NCBI RefSeq assembly: GCF_900110075.1
Contig: NZ_FOCJ01000004.1
Span: 62,001 to 126,000 of the forward strand
DNA length: 64,000 bases
Source of the DNA: Paenibacillus sp. OV219
Lineage (GTDB): Bacteria > Bacillota > Bacilli > Paenibacillales > Paenibacillaceae
Direction: 5' to 3'
The notes under the pieces are model-generated. The model saw only the letters and a program-made list of their open reading frames with translations. It did not search any database and had not been told where the DNA came from. A program made the translations under genes and the position numbers. Of this stretch, positions 34,817-44,504 are shown in pieces; the stretch's first letter is position 1; each line of letters begins with the position of its first letter.

Positions 34817-35602
34817 ATGACCAAATGGCTGCTCCGATCAATGACCGAGCTTAGCTCTCGCAAATGGATTTCGCGAATAACCGGTCGATTTGCCCAGTCG
34901 CCCGCTAGCCGGCGCTTCATCCCGAAATTTGCCCGTATGTATGGGATTGCTATAGAGGAAGCCGAGAAGCAGTTGCATGAATATGGAAATTTGAACGAGT
35001 TTTTCACGCGTCGGCTGAAGCCTGGCGCACGAACGATAGATCAGGACGCTGCTGCACTCGTAAGTCCGGTTGACGCCCTCATTACCGGCTGCGGACCGAT
35101 CGAGCAAGGCACGATTCTTAATGTAAAAGGCCAGGATTACACGATTGAGGAGCTGCTCAACCGCTCGCCTCGCATGGAGAATTACAAGAACGGCTACTAC
35201 ATGGTGCTCTACCTGAGCCCGACAGATTACCATCGTATACATACGCCAATTGCAGGTACGGTCGTGGAACGTGAGCATGTGCTTGGGAAAGTATATCCGG
35301 TTAACGATTTCGGCCTCCGGCATATGCGCCGAGTGCTGAGCCGCAATGAGCGATTGATTACTTATATGAGGCATTCGAATGCAGAGACAGCGATTGTCAA
35401 AGTAGGCGCGATGAACGTCAGCAGCATCAAGTACGCACTCCCGCTCCGTGAAAAAATGGACAAGGGCGATGATCTCGCATACTTCGAGTTCGGTTCCACA
35501 GTTGTGCTCTTGACCGAAGATGACAGCTTCCTCCCGCGTCCGGACTTGAAGACAGGTCTCAAGGTGCGCATGGGTGAACGTCTAGGCACGCTAACTCCTT
35601 GA
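34817..35602 (+). CDS. psd: Phosphatidylserine decarboxylase proenzyme
   Basis: 261 residues. It makes phosphatidylethanolamine from phosphatidylserine at the membrane and matures by self-cleavage to give a pyruvoyl group. Seen here: NLNEFFTRRLKPGAR, VSPVDALI, the catalytic His region LSPTDYHRIHTPIAG, VGAMNVSSI, and FEFGSTVVLL, whose GST is the cleavage site (Ser becomes pyruvoyl). Length suits the Bacillus class. The ATG at 34817 is weakly preceded by AGAGAGGACG. It is followed by its own terminator; no pssA is in the window. Confidence 0.95.
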   Translation: MTKWLLRSMTELSSRKWISRITGRFAQSPASRRFIPKFARMYGIAIEEAEKQLHEYGNLNEFFTRRLKPGARTIDQDAAALVSPVDALITGCGPIEQGTILNVKGQDYTIEELLNRSPRMENYKNGYYMVLYLSPTDYHRIHTPIAGTVVEREHVLGKVYPVNDFGLRHMRRVLSRNERLITYMRHSNAETAIVKVGAMNVSSIKYALPLREKMDKGDDLAYFEFGSTVVLLTEDDSFLPRPDLKTGLKVRMGERLGTLTP

Positions 35603-35613
35603 TTAAACGCAGC

Positions 35614-35654
35614 AAAGCGACAGGATCTCTACACGATCCTGCCGCTTTTTTTTT
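35614..35654 (+). terminator. Terminator of psd
   Basis: AAAGCGACAGGATC pairs with GATCCTGCCGCTTT and runs into a long T stretch. Confidence 0.9.
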
Positions 35655-35667
35655 ATTTTCCAATATC

Positions 35668-36453
35668 CTATCGAATTTCCGACGGACTCTTGCCCGTATA
35701 CTGCTTGAACTGCCTGCTGAAGAAGAAAATATCCCGATAGCCAAGCGCGTCGGCGACCTCCGTCACATTCATTCCCGCATGCATGAGTAGATGCTGCGCC
35801 CGTTCGATGCGTGTCCGAATCATATACGTTTGCACGGACGTGCCGATCATTTCCTTAAACTTGATGGAGAAATATCTCGGCGACAGCTGCGCGCGCAGCG
35901 CCAAATCCTCGACACGATGCACAATGCCGGGATTTTGCCGAATATAGTTCGCCACCTCATGAATCGCCTCGGTCAGCTGATTGCTTCCTTTACGCTCAAT
36001 CGGACTTTCCATATCCTCTCGCAATAAGTAGATCATGAGCTGCTTCAAGATCAACTGCGCTTCCTCTTCGGCCGCATACGTCTTCACCAGGAACAACCGC
36101 ACATAACGAGAGAGCAAATGCTCGAAATCTACCGTCTCGTTCAGCATCCGATACGACTGAGGTACAATATCCACCTGCTCGTCTATGTCAAAATGAATAT
36201 AGGTCAGCACAAGCGGCTTTTGCGGATTATGGGTTGCACTCGTATGATCTCCAGGCCTGAACAAGAAACAGCTGCCTTTACTGACCTGGTAAGGCATACC
36301 GTTTAATATGACTTCGCCGCTGCCGCTCCATACGTAGAACAGATCGTAATTAGCCAGTGGCTTCTCACGCTTCTGCCACTTCCATCCGGGCTCGCAGACG
36401 ATTTTGGCTAAGGCAGGCTTCAAAATAAAGGATGTCGGCGAACTGTGCAGCAT
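35668..36453 (-). CDS. AraC-family transcriptional regulator
   Basis: About 261 residues. An N-terminal cupin-like sensor domain (YVWSGSGEVILNGMPYQV, then LFRPGDHTSA) and a C-terminal pair of helix-turn-helices: VEDLALRAQLSPRYFSIKFK, then VTEVADALGYRDIFFFSRQFK and GKSPSEIR. This architecture binds sugars or other small ligands in Paenibacillus. I use the ATG at 36453 because AAGAGGAGGAAG lies just before it. Convergent with psd and divergent from the aminotransferase, which it might control. Target and ligand unknown. Confidence 0.88.
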   Translation of the reverse strand: MLHSSPTSFILKPALAKIVCEPGWKWQKREKPLANYDLFYVWSGSGEVILNGMPYQVSKGSCFLFRPGDHTSATHNPQKPLVLTYIHFDIDEQVDIVPQSYRMLNETVDFEHLLSRYVRLFLVKTYAAEEEAQLILKQLMIYLLREDMESPIERKGSNQLTEAIHEVANYIRQNPGIVHRVEDLALRAQLSPRYFSIKFKEMIGTSVQTYMIRTRIERAQHLLMHAGMNVTEVADALGYRDIFFFSRQFKQYTGKSPSEIR

Positions 36454-36606
36454 TACAGCTTCCTCCTCTTGCATCGTACAACTTCGTCGATGTCATCATA
36501 CAATACTGCGATTCCTTTGCCAATATTGATACCAACCGTCTATGCATGCACTCCCGAAAAAAGTGTAAAAAATAATGAGATAACATGGTCTTCCACTCCG
36601 AATAAG

Positions 36607-36615
36607 TGTTATAAT
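36607..36615 (+). promoter_or_regulatory. Extended -10 promoter of the aminotransferase gene
   Basis: TGTTATAAT is a perfect extended -10 (TGnTATAAT). A weak -35 only. It lies about 70 nt before the preferred ATG. Confidence 0.5.
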
Positions 36616-36683
36616 ATCAGCTAACGGTTTCCAATGGAATCCAGGTAATGAGAATGAATCGTCGGAAGGATGAATTGAAGTCC

Positions 36684-37988
36684 ATGAACCCACTTGCTGA
36701 AGCATTGAACGCTACGATTGAGCGCGAGAACAGCCATGTTTTCGCCATGTTGTCCTCACTCGGTAAAGCGATCTATTTTCCGAAGGAAGGCATTTTGAGC
36801 CAATCGGCCGAAGCAAAAGCAAAGGCAAAGAAGTACAATGCAACGATCGGAATCGCAACTGAGAATGGCCAGCCGATGCATTTGAAGGTCATCCAAGACA
36901 CACTCTCCGCTTATAATCCGAAGGATCTCTATGAATATGCACCGCCTGCAGGCAAGCCTGAGCTGCGGACTGCATGGCGCAGCAAGATGCTGAAAGAGAA
37001 CCCGTCGCTAGCGAATAAAAATTACGGCAACCCTGTCGTAACGAATGCACTTACACACGGTCTTAGCATCGTAGCGGATCTATTCGCAGATGCTGGTGAC
37101 GCCGTCATTATTCCGAATAAAAACTGGGAGAACTACGAGCTTACCTTCGGCATCCGCCGCGGCGCAGTAATGGTAGAATACCCGCTATATAACAGCGAGA
37201 ACCGCTTCAACGCTCAAGGTCTTCGCGAAGCTCTGTTCGCTCAGAAGGACAAAGGCAAAGCGATTGTCGTGCTGAACTTCCCGAACAATCCGACTGGCTA
37301 CACGCCAGGCGCTGAAGAAGGCCGGGAAATCGTTGCTGCATTGAATGATGCAGCTGAAGCTGGCATCAATGTCGTTGCCGTTACAGACGATGCGTACTTC
37401 GGTCTCTTCTTCGAAGGCTCGATGCATGAATCGCTTTTCGGTCAATTAGCCGGTCTGCACCCTCGTGTGCTGCCGATCAAGGTCGACGGCGCAACGAAGG
37501 AAGAGTACGTATGGGGCTTCCGCGTAGGCTTCATCACTTATGCAGATCCATCGGACGCAGTACTTAGCGCACTGGAACAAAAGACGCTCGGCATTATCCG
37601 CGCGACGATCTCCAGCGGACCGCATCCATCGCAAACCTTCGTGCTGAAAGCACTGCAAGCGCCTGAATTCGAAGCGCAGAAGGAAGAGAAATTCGCTATC
37701 ATGAAAGCCCGCGCGAACCGCGTGAAAGACTTGCTCGACAGCGGCCGCTTTGGCGATGTATGGTCCTACTATCCGTTCAACTCTGGCTACTTCATGTGCC
37801 TGAAGCTGAACTCGGTCGAAGCGGAGACGGTACGCACACGCCTGCTCGACGAGTATCAGATCGGCACAATCGCACTTGGTAAGTCAGACCTGCGCGTCGC
37901 GTTCTCTTGCATCGAAGAAGAGAACCTGGAAGAGCTGTTCGATACGATCTATAAAGCAGTGCGGGATGTTACGGTAGCTAGTAAATAA
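36684..37988 (+). CDS. PLP-dependent class I/II aminotransferase
   Basis: About 434 residues from ATG at 36684 (in-frame ATG at 36648 also possible). Fold-type I pattern: YEYAPPAGKPELR at the substrate end, NALTHGLSIVADLF, NFPNNPTGYTPG (PLP ring-binding Asn), VTDDAYFGLF (Asp to the pyridine nitrogen) and VDGATKEEYVWGFRVGF, in which the Lys of GATKEE should carry the aldimine. The last part has LRVAFSCIEEENLEELF with the carboxylate-binding Arg. Substrate not predictable, and the closest families are aspartate/aromatic-type. Stand-alone gene. Confidence 0.88.
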   Translation: MNPLAEALNATIERENSHVFAMLSSLGKAIYFPKEGILSQSAEAKAKAKKYNATIGIATENGQPMHLKVIQDTLSAYNPKDLYEYAPPAGKPELRTAWRSKMLKENPSLANKNYGNPVVTNALTHGLSIVADLFADAGDAVIIPNKNWENYELTFGIRRGAVMVEYPLYNSENRFNAQGLREALFAQKDKGKAIVVLNFPNNPTGYTPGAEEGREIVAALNDAAEAGINVVAVTDDAYFGLFFEGSMHESLFGQLAGLHPRVLPIKVDGATKEEYVWGFRVGFITYADPSDAVLSALEQKTLGIIRATISSGPHPSQTFVLKALQAPEFEAQKEEKFAIMKARANRVKDLLDSGRFGDVWSYYPFNSGYFMCLKLNSVEAETVRTRLLDEYQIGTIALGKSDLRVAFSCIEEENLEELFDTIYKAVRDVTVASK

Positions 37989-38065
37989 AGCTCCGGGATT
38001 TGCGACTGGCACTCCCGTGGTGCTCCACCAAAGTCGTTCCAGTTCGCAAACCCTCCGCCAGCAGC

Positions 38066-38123
38066 AAAAAAAGGCAGTTATTCGTTTGAGGTTAGAAGAC
38101 CTCTCCCGAACAACTGCTTTTTT
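38066..38123. terminator. Bidirectional terminator between aminotransferase and flavin monooxygenase
   Basis: GGCAGTT and AACTGCC, inner TTCG / CGAA and GAGGT / ACCTC stems, with an A-run before and a T-run after, so it can serve both convergent genes. Confidence 0.85.
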
Positions 38124-38131
38124 ACGATTTT

Positions 38132-39499
38132 TTAAATTTGTTGCGCCGCCTGCTCTTGCCCCTGCTCCTGCCCTTCCTCCTGCGCTTTCGCATACCGATT
38201 CACTGGAATCTGCAGTCCCAAATTGCCGCGAAGCGTATCCGCTTCGTACTCTGTGCGGAACAAACCGCGTTGCTGCAACAGAGGCACCACATGGTCGACA
38301 AAGTCTACAAGACCATTCGGAACTGCCTCAGCGAGCATGAACCCATCTGCCGCACCGCGCACGAACCATTCCTCGATCCGATCAGCCACCTGCTCAGGCG
38401 TGCCGATGAACTTACCGCGTGGCGTCGCTGCTTGCAGCGCAACTTGGCGAAGCGTAAGGCCGCGTTCTTTCGCATCCTTCTTGATTTTGTCCGTACCGCT
38501 CTGGAAGCTGTTCTTGCCGAGGTCGCCGAGCTCGGGGAACGGCTCATCCAGTGGATACTGGGAGAAATCATGATGCTCGAAGAAACGGCCCAAGTAGTTG
38601 AGCGCATTCTCGATCGTTATGAGGCTCGCAACCTCTTGATATTTGCGTTCCGCCTCCTCTTCCGTCGCACCGATTATTGGCCCGATGCCTGGGAAGACGA
38701 GCACATCATCCGCCGAACGTCCGAAGCCTACAGCACGCGATTTAATATCTTGATAGAATGCGATTGCATCCTCAACCGTCTCATGCCCAGTGAAGATCGC
38801 ATCTGCTTCATTCGCCGCATAGTTTTTACCGACTTCCGAAGCGCCCGCCTGGAAGATTACCGGGCGCCCTTGCCTCGACCGCGCTATGTTGAGCGGACCT
38901 TTGACGGAGAAGAACTCCCCTTCATGATTCAGCGTGTGCAGCTTCTCCGGATCGAAGAAGACACCTGCCTCTTTATCCCGTACGAATGCGTCATCCTCCC
39001 ACGAATCCCACAAGCCGCGCGTCACTTCCAAGTATTCAGTCGCGATGCGGTAGCGCAAATCATGCTCCGGATGCTCCTTCTTGCTATAATTCAGCGCCGA
39101 ACCTTCTAGCGGGGAAGTGACGACATTCCAGCCCGCACGCCCGCCGCTCAGCACATCAAGCGAACCGAATTGGCGCGCAACGGTAAACGGCTCACTGTAC
39201 GATGTCGACAAAGTCCCGACAAGACCAATATTCTTACTGACGGAAGCAAGCGCGCTTAGGAGCGAGATCGGCTCGAACCGGTTCAAGAAGTGAGGAATGG
39301 ATTTCTCATTGATATATAAGCCATCGGCAATAAAGATCAAGTCCAGCTTGCCTGCTTCAGCCTTCTGCACCCAGCTCTTATAGAGTTCAAAGTTCACGCT
39401 CGCATCCCCTTGGGTATCCGGGTGCCGCCACATTGCAGGATTGCCGCCCACACCGTGAAGCAGTGCGCCAAGCTTCAGTTGTTTCTTAAGGTTACTCAT
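38132..39499 (-). CDS. cmoJ: FMN-dependent monooxygenase, NtaA/DmoA family (YtnJ/CmoJ-like)
   Basis: 455 residues, luciferase-like TIM barrel of the long NtaA class. The pattern [75 protein letters not shown] and [13 protein letters not shown] follows B. subtilis YtnJ (CmoJ), which acts on N-acetyl S-alkylcysteine in sulfur salvage. It is the last gene of the transporter operon, 33 nt after the DinB gene. The ~20 C-terminal residues are Gln/Glu/Ala-rich ([19 protein letters not shown]) and look like an appended repeat. A separate flavin reductase is needed and not in the window. Confidence 0.87.
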   Translation of the reverse strand: MSNLKKQLKLGALLHGVGGNPAMWRHPDTQGDASVNFELYKSWVQKAEAGKLDLIFIADGLYINEKSIPHFLNRFEPISLLSALASVSKNIGLVGTLSTSYSEPFTVARQFGSLDVLSGGRAGWNVVTSPLEGSALNYSKKEHPEHDLRYRIATEYLEVTRGLWDSWEDDAFVRDKEAGVFFDPEKLHTLNHEGEFFSVKGPLNIARSRQGRPVIFQAGASEVGKNYAANEADAIFTGHETVEDAIAFYQDIKSRAVGFGRSADDVLVFPGIGPIIGATEEEAERKYQEVASLITIENALNYLGRFFEHHDFSQYPLDEPFPELGDLGKNSFQSGTDKIKKDAKERGLTLRQVALQAATPRGKFIGTPEQVADRIEEWFVRGAADGFMLAEAVPNGLVDFVDHVVPLLQQRGLFRTEYEADTLRGNLGLQIPVNRYAKAQEEGQEQGQEQAAQQI

Positions 39500-39532
39500 T
39501 CTAGTTCCTCCTCTACCTATCTCTGAATGGGA

Positions 39533-40012
39533 TTAAACAACAACATAGGCGGATGCGATCCGCTCGATTTGACCAATATGAAGATGTACGTGTTTAATGA
39601 ATCCCCAAATCACATTACGAACCGATACCGTCTCGCCTTTGAAATTAACGCCAGTCCGTTCCCATTCGGAAGGATCAAGCCGCTTCAGCAGCTGCAGGTT
39701 ATAGGCCACATACGCCCCATAGAACGCCAAGATATCCTGTGACGTGCCTTCGTTTGCCCTCGACGAGGAGACCCACTCATCCTGGTTGAACGCTGGAAGC
39801 TGAGCAGTAGATCCTGCCAAAATCTCACGAATGCGGAAGCCTACCACGATATGATGGTCCGCCAAATGCGAGAGTACCTCCGTCGCACTCCATACCCCAG
39901 GCGCCGCCTGCCAATTCAGTTGATCTTCATTCAAGCCTGCAATTGCCTGCTCCAGTTGATCACGCAGTGAAGAATAATCAAGAAGAAGCGTATCGATTTG
40001 GTTCTGTGTCAT
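39533..40012 (-). CDS. DinB-family protein
   Basis: About 159 residues, DinB/YfiT four-helix fold. Three histidines in family positions suggest a metal site: HLADHH (around 50-55) and KHVHLHIGQIERI near the C-terminus. Many members are metal-dependent thiol transferases, for example with bacillithiol, so a thiol-transfer job in a sulfur operon is plausible, but that is inference. The first ATG sits too near the AGGAGG; the ATG at 40012 is better spaced. Gap to neighbours about 23 and 33 nt. Confidence 0.85.
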   Translation of the reverse strand: MTQNQIDTLLLDYSSLRDQLEQAIAGLNEDQLNWQAAPGVWSATEVLSHLADHHIVVGFRIREILAGSTAQLPAFNQDEWVSSSRANEGTSQDILAFYGAYVAYNLQLLKRLDPSEWERTGVNFKGETVSVRNVIWGFIKHVHLHIGQIERIASAYVVV

Positions 40013-40035
40013 TGTCATTTCCTCCTATCGCGATG

Positions 40036-41187
40036 TTATATCTCATTCAAAGCCAGCTCCGCCAAGCTCGCAAGAAACCGAGCGCTCGGCAGCAAAGCTT
40101 CTTCATTCACATCAAACTTCGGATGATGCCACTCCTGGCTGCCACCAACACCCATAAAGACGAACAATCCGGGCACCTCTTGCTGATAAAAGGCAAAGTC
40201 TTCCCCAGCCGGCGATGGCACTGGCACAATCGGATCAAGCCCTGCCTCCCGCGCAGCCCTTACGCCAATCTCCGCAAGCGCCGCGTCATTCACAACTGGC
40301 GGCGGGCCCTCAATCCAGCGCACATGTGCCTTCGTTCCAAGTGCTGCGGCAATCCCGGCAACCACTTCATCGAATCGCGCCAGCACGCGCTTACGCACCT
40401 CTGCACCGAATGAGCGTACAGTACCTTCAAGCACAGCCAGCTGCGGAATGACATTCCATGCTGTTCCGCTATTGAGCTTCGTCACACTAATGACGGCGCT
40501 CTCGAGCGGACCTACGTTACGGCTCACGACCGTTTGCAACGCCGTAATGATATGCGCGGCCGTGACGATTGGATCAAGCCCTGCCTCCGGAACGGCGGCA
40601 TGAGAGCCGCGCCCTTCGACTTCGATAACGAAGCCATCGGCCGCCGCCATCATCGCACCGTCTTTAATGCCAACGGTGCCGACCGGCAGATCCGGCTTGT
40701 TATGCATGCCGAATATGGCGCTGACGCCTTCCAGCGCACCTGCGGCAATAAGCTGCTGCGCGCCTTTCGCCTTCTCTTCGGCGGGTTGGAACAAGAAGCG
40801 AACCGTCCCGCGCAGCTCATGCTCATGCTCCTTCAAGAGCAGCGCTGCTCCGATAGCTGCAGCGGTATGGAAATCATGCCCGCAAGCATGCATCCTGCCG
40901 GGATAGCGCGAGGCGAACGGTAAGCCCGTTTCCTCCTCAATCGGGAGTGCATCAATATCCGCACGAATGGCAACCACCGGGCCGGGATGCCGCCCTCCAA
41001 TCTCAGCGATCAGCCCCGTCCGCAGTGCATAACCTTCGGCAACTGAGATCCCTGCATCCTCCAGCCAGCCGCGAATAGATGCTGTCGTCTCGAACTCCTC
41101 ATGAGATAGCTCGGGATGCGCATGCAGGTGACGTCGTGCCGCAATAAGCCTCTCTGCTAAAGCCGTGTTTTCAACCACAAGACTCAT
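40036..41187 (-). CDS. M20 peptidase/N-acyl-amino-acid amidohydrolase (SndA/YtnL/YxeP-like)
   Basis: About 383 residues. It should remove an N-acyl group from a modified amino acid. Metal ligands: HACGHDFH in the first third, an EE pair (QPAEEKAKG) and EDFAFYQQ late. The GRGSHAAVPEAGLDPI lid segment carries the usual substrate His. The AHRXLHXHPELSXEEFET start of the family is present as ARRHLHAHPELSHEEFET. In B. subtilis SndA deacetylates N-acetylcysteine after S-dealkylation; the gene lies between the two flavin monooxygenases here. ATG at 41187 follows GGGAGGG. Confidence 0.9.
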   Translation of the reverse strand: MSLVVENTALAERLIAARRHLHAHPELSHEEFETTASIRGWLEDAGISVAEGYALRTGLIAEIGGRHPGPVVAIRADIDALPIEEETGLPFASRYPGRMHACGHDFHTAAAIGAALLLKEHEHELRGTVRFLFQPAEEKAKGAQQLIAAGALEGVSAIFGMHNKPDLPVGTVGIKDGAMMAAADGFVIEVEGRGSHAAVPEAGLDPIVTAAHIITALQTVVSRNVGPLESAVISVTKLNSGTAWNVIPQLAVLEGTVRSFGAEVRKRVLARFDEVVAGIAAALGTKAHVRWIEGPPPVVNDAALAEIGVRAAREAGLDPIVPVPSPAGEDFAFYQQEVPGLFVFMGVGGSQEWHHPKFDVNEEALLPSARFLASLAELALNEI

Positions 41188-41203
41188 GCCATTTCCCTCC
41201 CAA

Positions 41204-42220
41204 TCAGCCAGCAACGGATACTTCAGCGAAAGCTTCCTTCAATAGTTCGAACGACCGGATGCGCTTCTCGATATCAGGCACTGCCGCCGTCACAATGAAT
41301 TCGTCGACGCCAAACTTCTGCTGCAATTCAAGCAACCGATTCCGCACCGTTTCCTTGCTTCCCTTCGTCACTTCGGGCTTCGTTATTTCAATGCGGTACT
41401 TCTCATTCGACTGCCGCCCATATTCTTCCGCTTGTTCCACGGTACCAACAGTGAGCGTTCTTCCGCTCTCCAAATGAATTTTCACCTGGGTGTGATCGCC
41501 AGCGAGGGCAACAGCTTCCTCGTCTGTCTCCGCCACAATGGCAGCTAAAGCAAAGATCGGCAGCGGCTCCCGTCCTCCGGAACAATCGAATTGCAGCCGG
41601 TATGTCTCGAACGCCTCAAGCGCAACCAACTCATCGCTATTAATAAATTGCGAGAATACATAGGGTAACCCTAAGCTCGCGGCAATTTCAGCGCTGCCGA
41701 CACTCGTGCCGAGTACGTACAGCTCAGCAGGCAGCTCCGGCTTCGGCGAAGCGGTCAATCCGTAGAGCGGATGATCTTCCGCTAACGTGCCATGAATGAA
41801 CGCGCCAAGCTCCTCGATTTTCTCCGTTAACGATGGCGCATCCTTCACACCACGTTGCAGCGCCTGTGTCGAACGTGGAAGTCCACCTGGCGCACGCCCG
41901 ATGCCAAGATCAACACGACCCGGTGCCAGCGCAGAGAGTACATTGAAATTCTCCGCAACTTTATAAGGACTATAATGCTGCAGCATGACACCGCCCGAAC
42001 CGACGCGAATACTCGACGTCTTCGCTAGCAAATGTGAGATCAACACCTCTGGTGATGATCCGCCGACAAAGCCGGAATCATGATGCTCCGACACCCAGAA
42101 TCGGTGATAACCAATCACTTCGGCGCGCTGTGCCAGCGCAATTGTATGCTGAAAGGCGGCTGTCGCGGTCTCGCCCGGATAAACGATCGTTTGGTCTAAA
42201 ATGCTCAATTTAATTGCCAT
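41204..42220 (-). CDS. Luciferase-like FMN monooxygenase (YtmO/CmoO-like, MsnO8 group)
   Basis: 338 residues of the short luciferase-like class. LSILDQTIVYPGETA at the start, RFWVSEHHDSGFVGGSSPEVLISHL, RVGSGGVMLQHYSPYKVAENF and LGIGRAPGG are diagnostic for the family member found in the B. subtilis ytm operon. Expected to use reduced FMN and oxygen on a sulfur substrate. Located between the ABC ATPase (20 nt) and the deacylase (16 nt). Strong ribosome site AGGGGGAA. Confidence 0.88.
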   Translation of the reverse strand: MAIKLSILDQTIVYPGETATAAFQHTIALAQRAEVIGYHRFWVSEHHDSGFVGGSSPEVLISHLLAKTSSIRVGSGGVMLQHYSPYKVAENFNVLSALAPGRVDLGIGRAPGGLPRSTQALQRGVKDAPSLTEKIEELGAFIHGTLAEDHPLYGLTASPKPELPAELYVLGTSVGSAEIAASLGLPYVFSQFINSDELVALEAFETYRLQFDCSGGREPLPIFALAAIVAETDEEAVALAGDHTQVKIHLESGRTLTVGTVEQAEEYGRQSNEKYRIEITKPEVTKGSKETVRNRLLELQQKFGVDEFIVTAAVPDIEKRIRSFELLKEAFAEVSVAG

Positions 42221-42240
42221 TGTAAATTCCCCCTGCTCAC

Positions 42241-42993
42241 TTAGATGGAATAAGCCGGCTCTGGCATAATCCGTTTCAAAAATTGTTTTGTTCGCTCTTC
42301 TTTCGGCAAGCGGAAAATTTCTTTCGGCGTGCCTTCTTCCACAATGACGCCTTCATCCATAAACACAACATGGCTGGCGACATCTCTTGCAAAGCTCATC
42401 TCATGCGTAACAACAATCATCGTAATGCCTTCTGACGCTATTTTGCGGATAACCGCCAGCACCTCGCCGACTAGCTCGGGATCGAGCGCGGACGTCGGTT
42501 CGTCGAACAGAATGACTTCCGGATTCAATGCTAACGCACGGGCGATGCCTACACGCTGCTGCTGCCCGCCGGACAGCTGGCTTGGATATGCATCCAGCTT
42601 GCTCCCGAGTCCCACCTTCTCCAGCACCTCGATGCTGCGGCGGCGCGCTTCTTCCTTCGGAACCTTTTGTACGATGACAAGACCTTCCATCACGTTCTCG
42701 AGTGCTGTCTTATGACGGAACAAGTTATAATGCTGGAATACCATCGCACTCTTCTGACGCAGCTCGTAGATTTCACGCTTATGAGCATGCTTGCAATCGA
42801 CTGCGAAGTCGCCAATGGCGATGTGCCCGTCATTTGGCCGCTCCAGATAATTGATGCATCGCAGCAAAGTCGTTTTGCCCGAGCCACTTGGACCGAGAAT
42901 GACGACAACCTCGCCTTTATTCACTTGCAGGTCGATGCCCTTCAGCACCTGCTGCTTGCCAAACGACTTGGCTATACCTGTCAGCTTAATCAT
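42241..42993 (-). CDS. Amino-acid ABC transporter ATP-binding protein (TcyN/YxeO-like)
   Basis: 250 residues. Walker A GPSGSGKT (about 34-41), Q-loop around VFQHYNLF, signature [15 protein letters not shown], Walker [16 protein letters not shown]-loop VVTHEM. Polar amino-acid family and the energising subunit of the importer encoded by the next three genes upstream. ATG overlaps the permease stop (ATGA). Substrate by context: cystine or S-substituted cysteine. Confidence 0.93.
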   Translation of the reverse strand: MIKLTGIAKSFGKQQVLKGIDLQVNKGEVVVILGPSGSGKTTLLRCINYLERPNDGHIAIGDFAVDCKHAHKREIYELRQKSAMVFQHYNLFRHKTALENVMEGLVIVQKVPKEEARRRSIEVLEKVGLGSKLDAYPSQLSGGQQQRVGIARALALNPEVILFDEPTSALDPELVGEVLAVIRKIASEGITMIVVTHEMSFARDVASHVVFMDEGVIVEEGTPKEIFRLPKEERTKQFLKRIMPEPAYSI

Positions 42994-43700
42994 GCGACCC
43001 CACCTCGGTTGTACAGATTGATGCGTTTCTCAAGAATAGCGGCGAACCGCTCGATCAGTACGGTCATGCCCCAGAACAATATCGCTGCAGCCAAGTAAGC
43101 CTCGAAGAATTTCCAGTTCGTCGATGCGACGATCTGCGCCCTGGCATTGATATCAACAACCGATACGGTAAAAGCAAGCGTAGACGCATGCAGCATGCCA
43201 ATGACGGAGTTAGCGAGGTTCGGCACGCTGGCAGCCAGCGCTTGCGGGAAAACAATCCGCCGCAGCGCTTGCGGTGTCGTCATCCCGACGGAATAAGCAG
43301 CTTCGATCTGTCCGCGATTGACCACGAGCAGGCCGGAACGAACCACCTCCGACATGTATGCGCCTGCTGTAATCGAGAAGGAGAGGAAGGCAAAATCAAT
43401 CATCGGAATCGAAGCAGACCGAAAGCCAATCCCAAACTGCTCACACAGTCCATCAACGATCATCGGAAGGCCAAAATAAATAATGAGCAGATGCGTCAGC
43501 ATCGGTGTGCCGCGAATGAATGTCACATAAGAGACCGCAATCGGATAGAGCACAGGCACTTTATAGATGCGAATGAGCGCAACTGCCGTTCCGATGATAA
43601 AGCCGCAAAGTACGGATACGGCTGTAATGAGCAATGTCGTAGGAATGGCGGACAGCAGCTGAACAAGCGCCGTCCATATAAATGCAGGATCCAGCTTCAT
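42990..43700 (-). CDS. Amino-acid ABC transporter permease (TcyM-like)
   Basis: 236 residues with about five membrane segments, starting with [24 protein letters not shown]. The family loop that contacts the ATPase is [42 protein letters not shown] is the other conserved part. It overlaps both neighbours by four bases, so the three translocation proteins are made together. Expected to form a heterodimer with the next permease. Confidence 0.92.
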   Translation of the reverse strand: MKLDPAFIWTALVQLLSAIPTTLLITAVSVLCGFIIGTAVALIRIYKVPVLYPIAVSYVTFIRGTPMLTHLLIIYFGLPMIVDGLCEQFGIGFRSASIPMIDFAFLSFSITAGAYMSEVVRSGLLVVNRGQIEAAYSVGMTTPQALRRIVFPQALAASVPNLANSVIGMLHASTLAFTVSVVDINARAQIVASTNWKFFEAYLAAAILFWGMTVLIERFAAILEKRINLYNRGGVA

Positions 43701-44485
43701 GGCTTCTGCGCCTCCTCTCTCAAACGAATGCTGCGTAGCCTCCAGCGCAGCGGCAGCCGAATTTTACGGTGAAACGCGCTATAATCAGCCGCATCTTCAC
43801 GTTTCTCATGCCGCATCAGCCTGCGCTCTGCCACAAGCAGCAGCCGCTCCAGAATAATGCTGATGATGAGATAAACAAAGGCGAGTGCGATATAGCTCTC
43901 GATAAAATGCCTCGTCACCGATGCGAGTGTCTGCGACTTCCCTGTCAACTCCATGACGCCGAGCGTAAATGCGAGCGACGTATCCTTGAGCAGCCCAATC
44001 AGCACATTCGATAGCACCGGCACCGCAATCGCGAGCGCTTGTGGCATGACGATACGGGTAAAAGCTTGATAGCCCGTCATGCCGATCGCATAAGCAGCTT
44101 CAACCTGCCCTCGATCCACCGAAGTGACCGCCGAACGAATCGTCTCTGAAACATAAGAACCGATGTGCAGCCCGTAGGTCAGTATGACGAAGAAGAGCAC
44201 CGGCGCTTTACTAAGATCGAGACCGATCAGCTTTAACACTTCAGGCAGTCCGTAATAAAACAAGAAGAGCTGAATGAGGATTGGCGTCCCTCGGAAGAAG
44301 GACGCGTACACCTGTGATATCCGCTGCACTACTGGCACCTTATAGAGCCTTGGCAATGCAGCGATAAATCCGAATAGTAGTCCTAGCAGCATCGCCCCGA
44401 ATACGATGAAGAGCGTTGTGCCAAGTGTGTGCAGCAGCTTCGGGATAAACTGGAACACATAGCTGATATCAAACGTTGCGCCCAT
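43697..44485 (-). CDS. Amino-acid ABC transporter permease (TcyL-like)
   Basis: 262 residues, five membrane segments. FFRGTPILIQLFLFYYGLPEVL and the ATPase-contact loop VEAAYAIGMTGYQAFTRIVMPQAL are typical of the polar amino-acid importer family. The C-terminus is extended and basic (KIRLPLRWRLRSIRLREE). It lies 19 nt after the binding-protein gene and overlaps the second permease by ATGG/TGA spacing. Confidence 0.92.
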   Translation of the reverse strand: MGATFDISYVFQFIPKLLHTLGTTLFIVFGAMLLGLLFGFIAALPRLYKVPVVQRISQVYASFFRGTPILIQLFLFYYGLPEVLKLIGLDLSKAPVLFFVILTYGLHIGSYVSETIRSAVTSVDRGQVEAAYAIGMTGYQAFTRIVMPQALAIAVPVLSNVLIGLLKDTSLAFTLGVMELTGKSQTLASVTRHFIESYIALAFVYLIISIILERLLLVAERRLMRHEKREDAADYSAFHRKIRLPLRWRLRSIRLREEAQKP

Positions 44486-44504
44486 ACTTCTCCCGCCCTT
44501 TCAA

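Noticed and set aside
36475-36683. Riboswitch upstream of the aminotransferase
   Set aside because: No recognisable S-box, T-box or lysine motif; the ~70-nt leader is too short and lacks a terminator.
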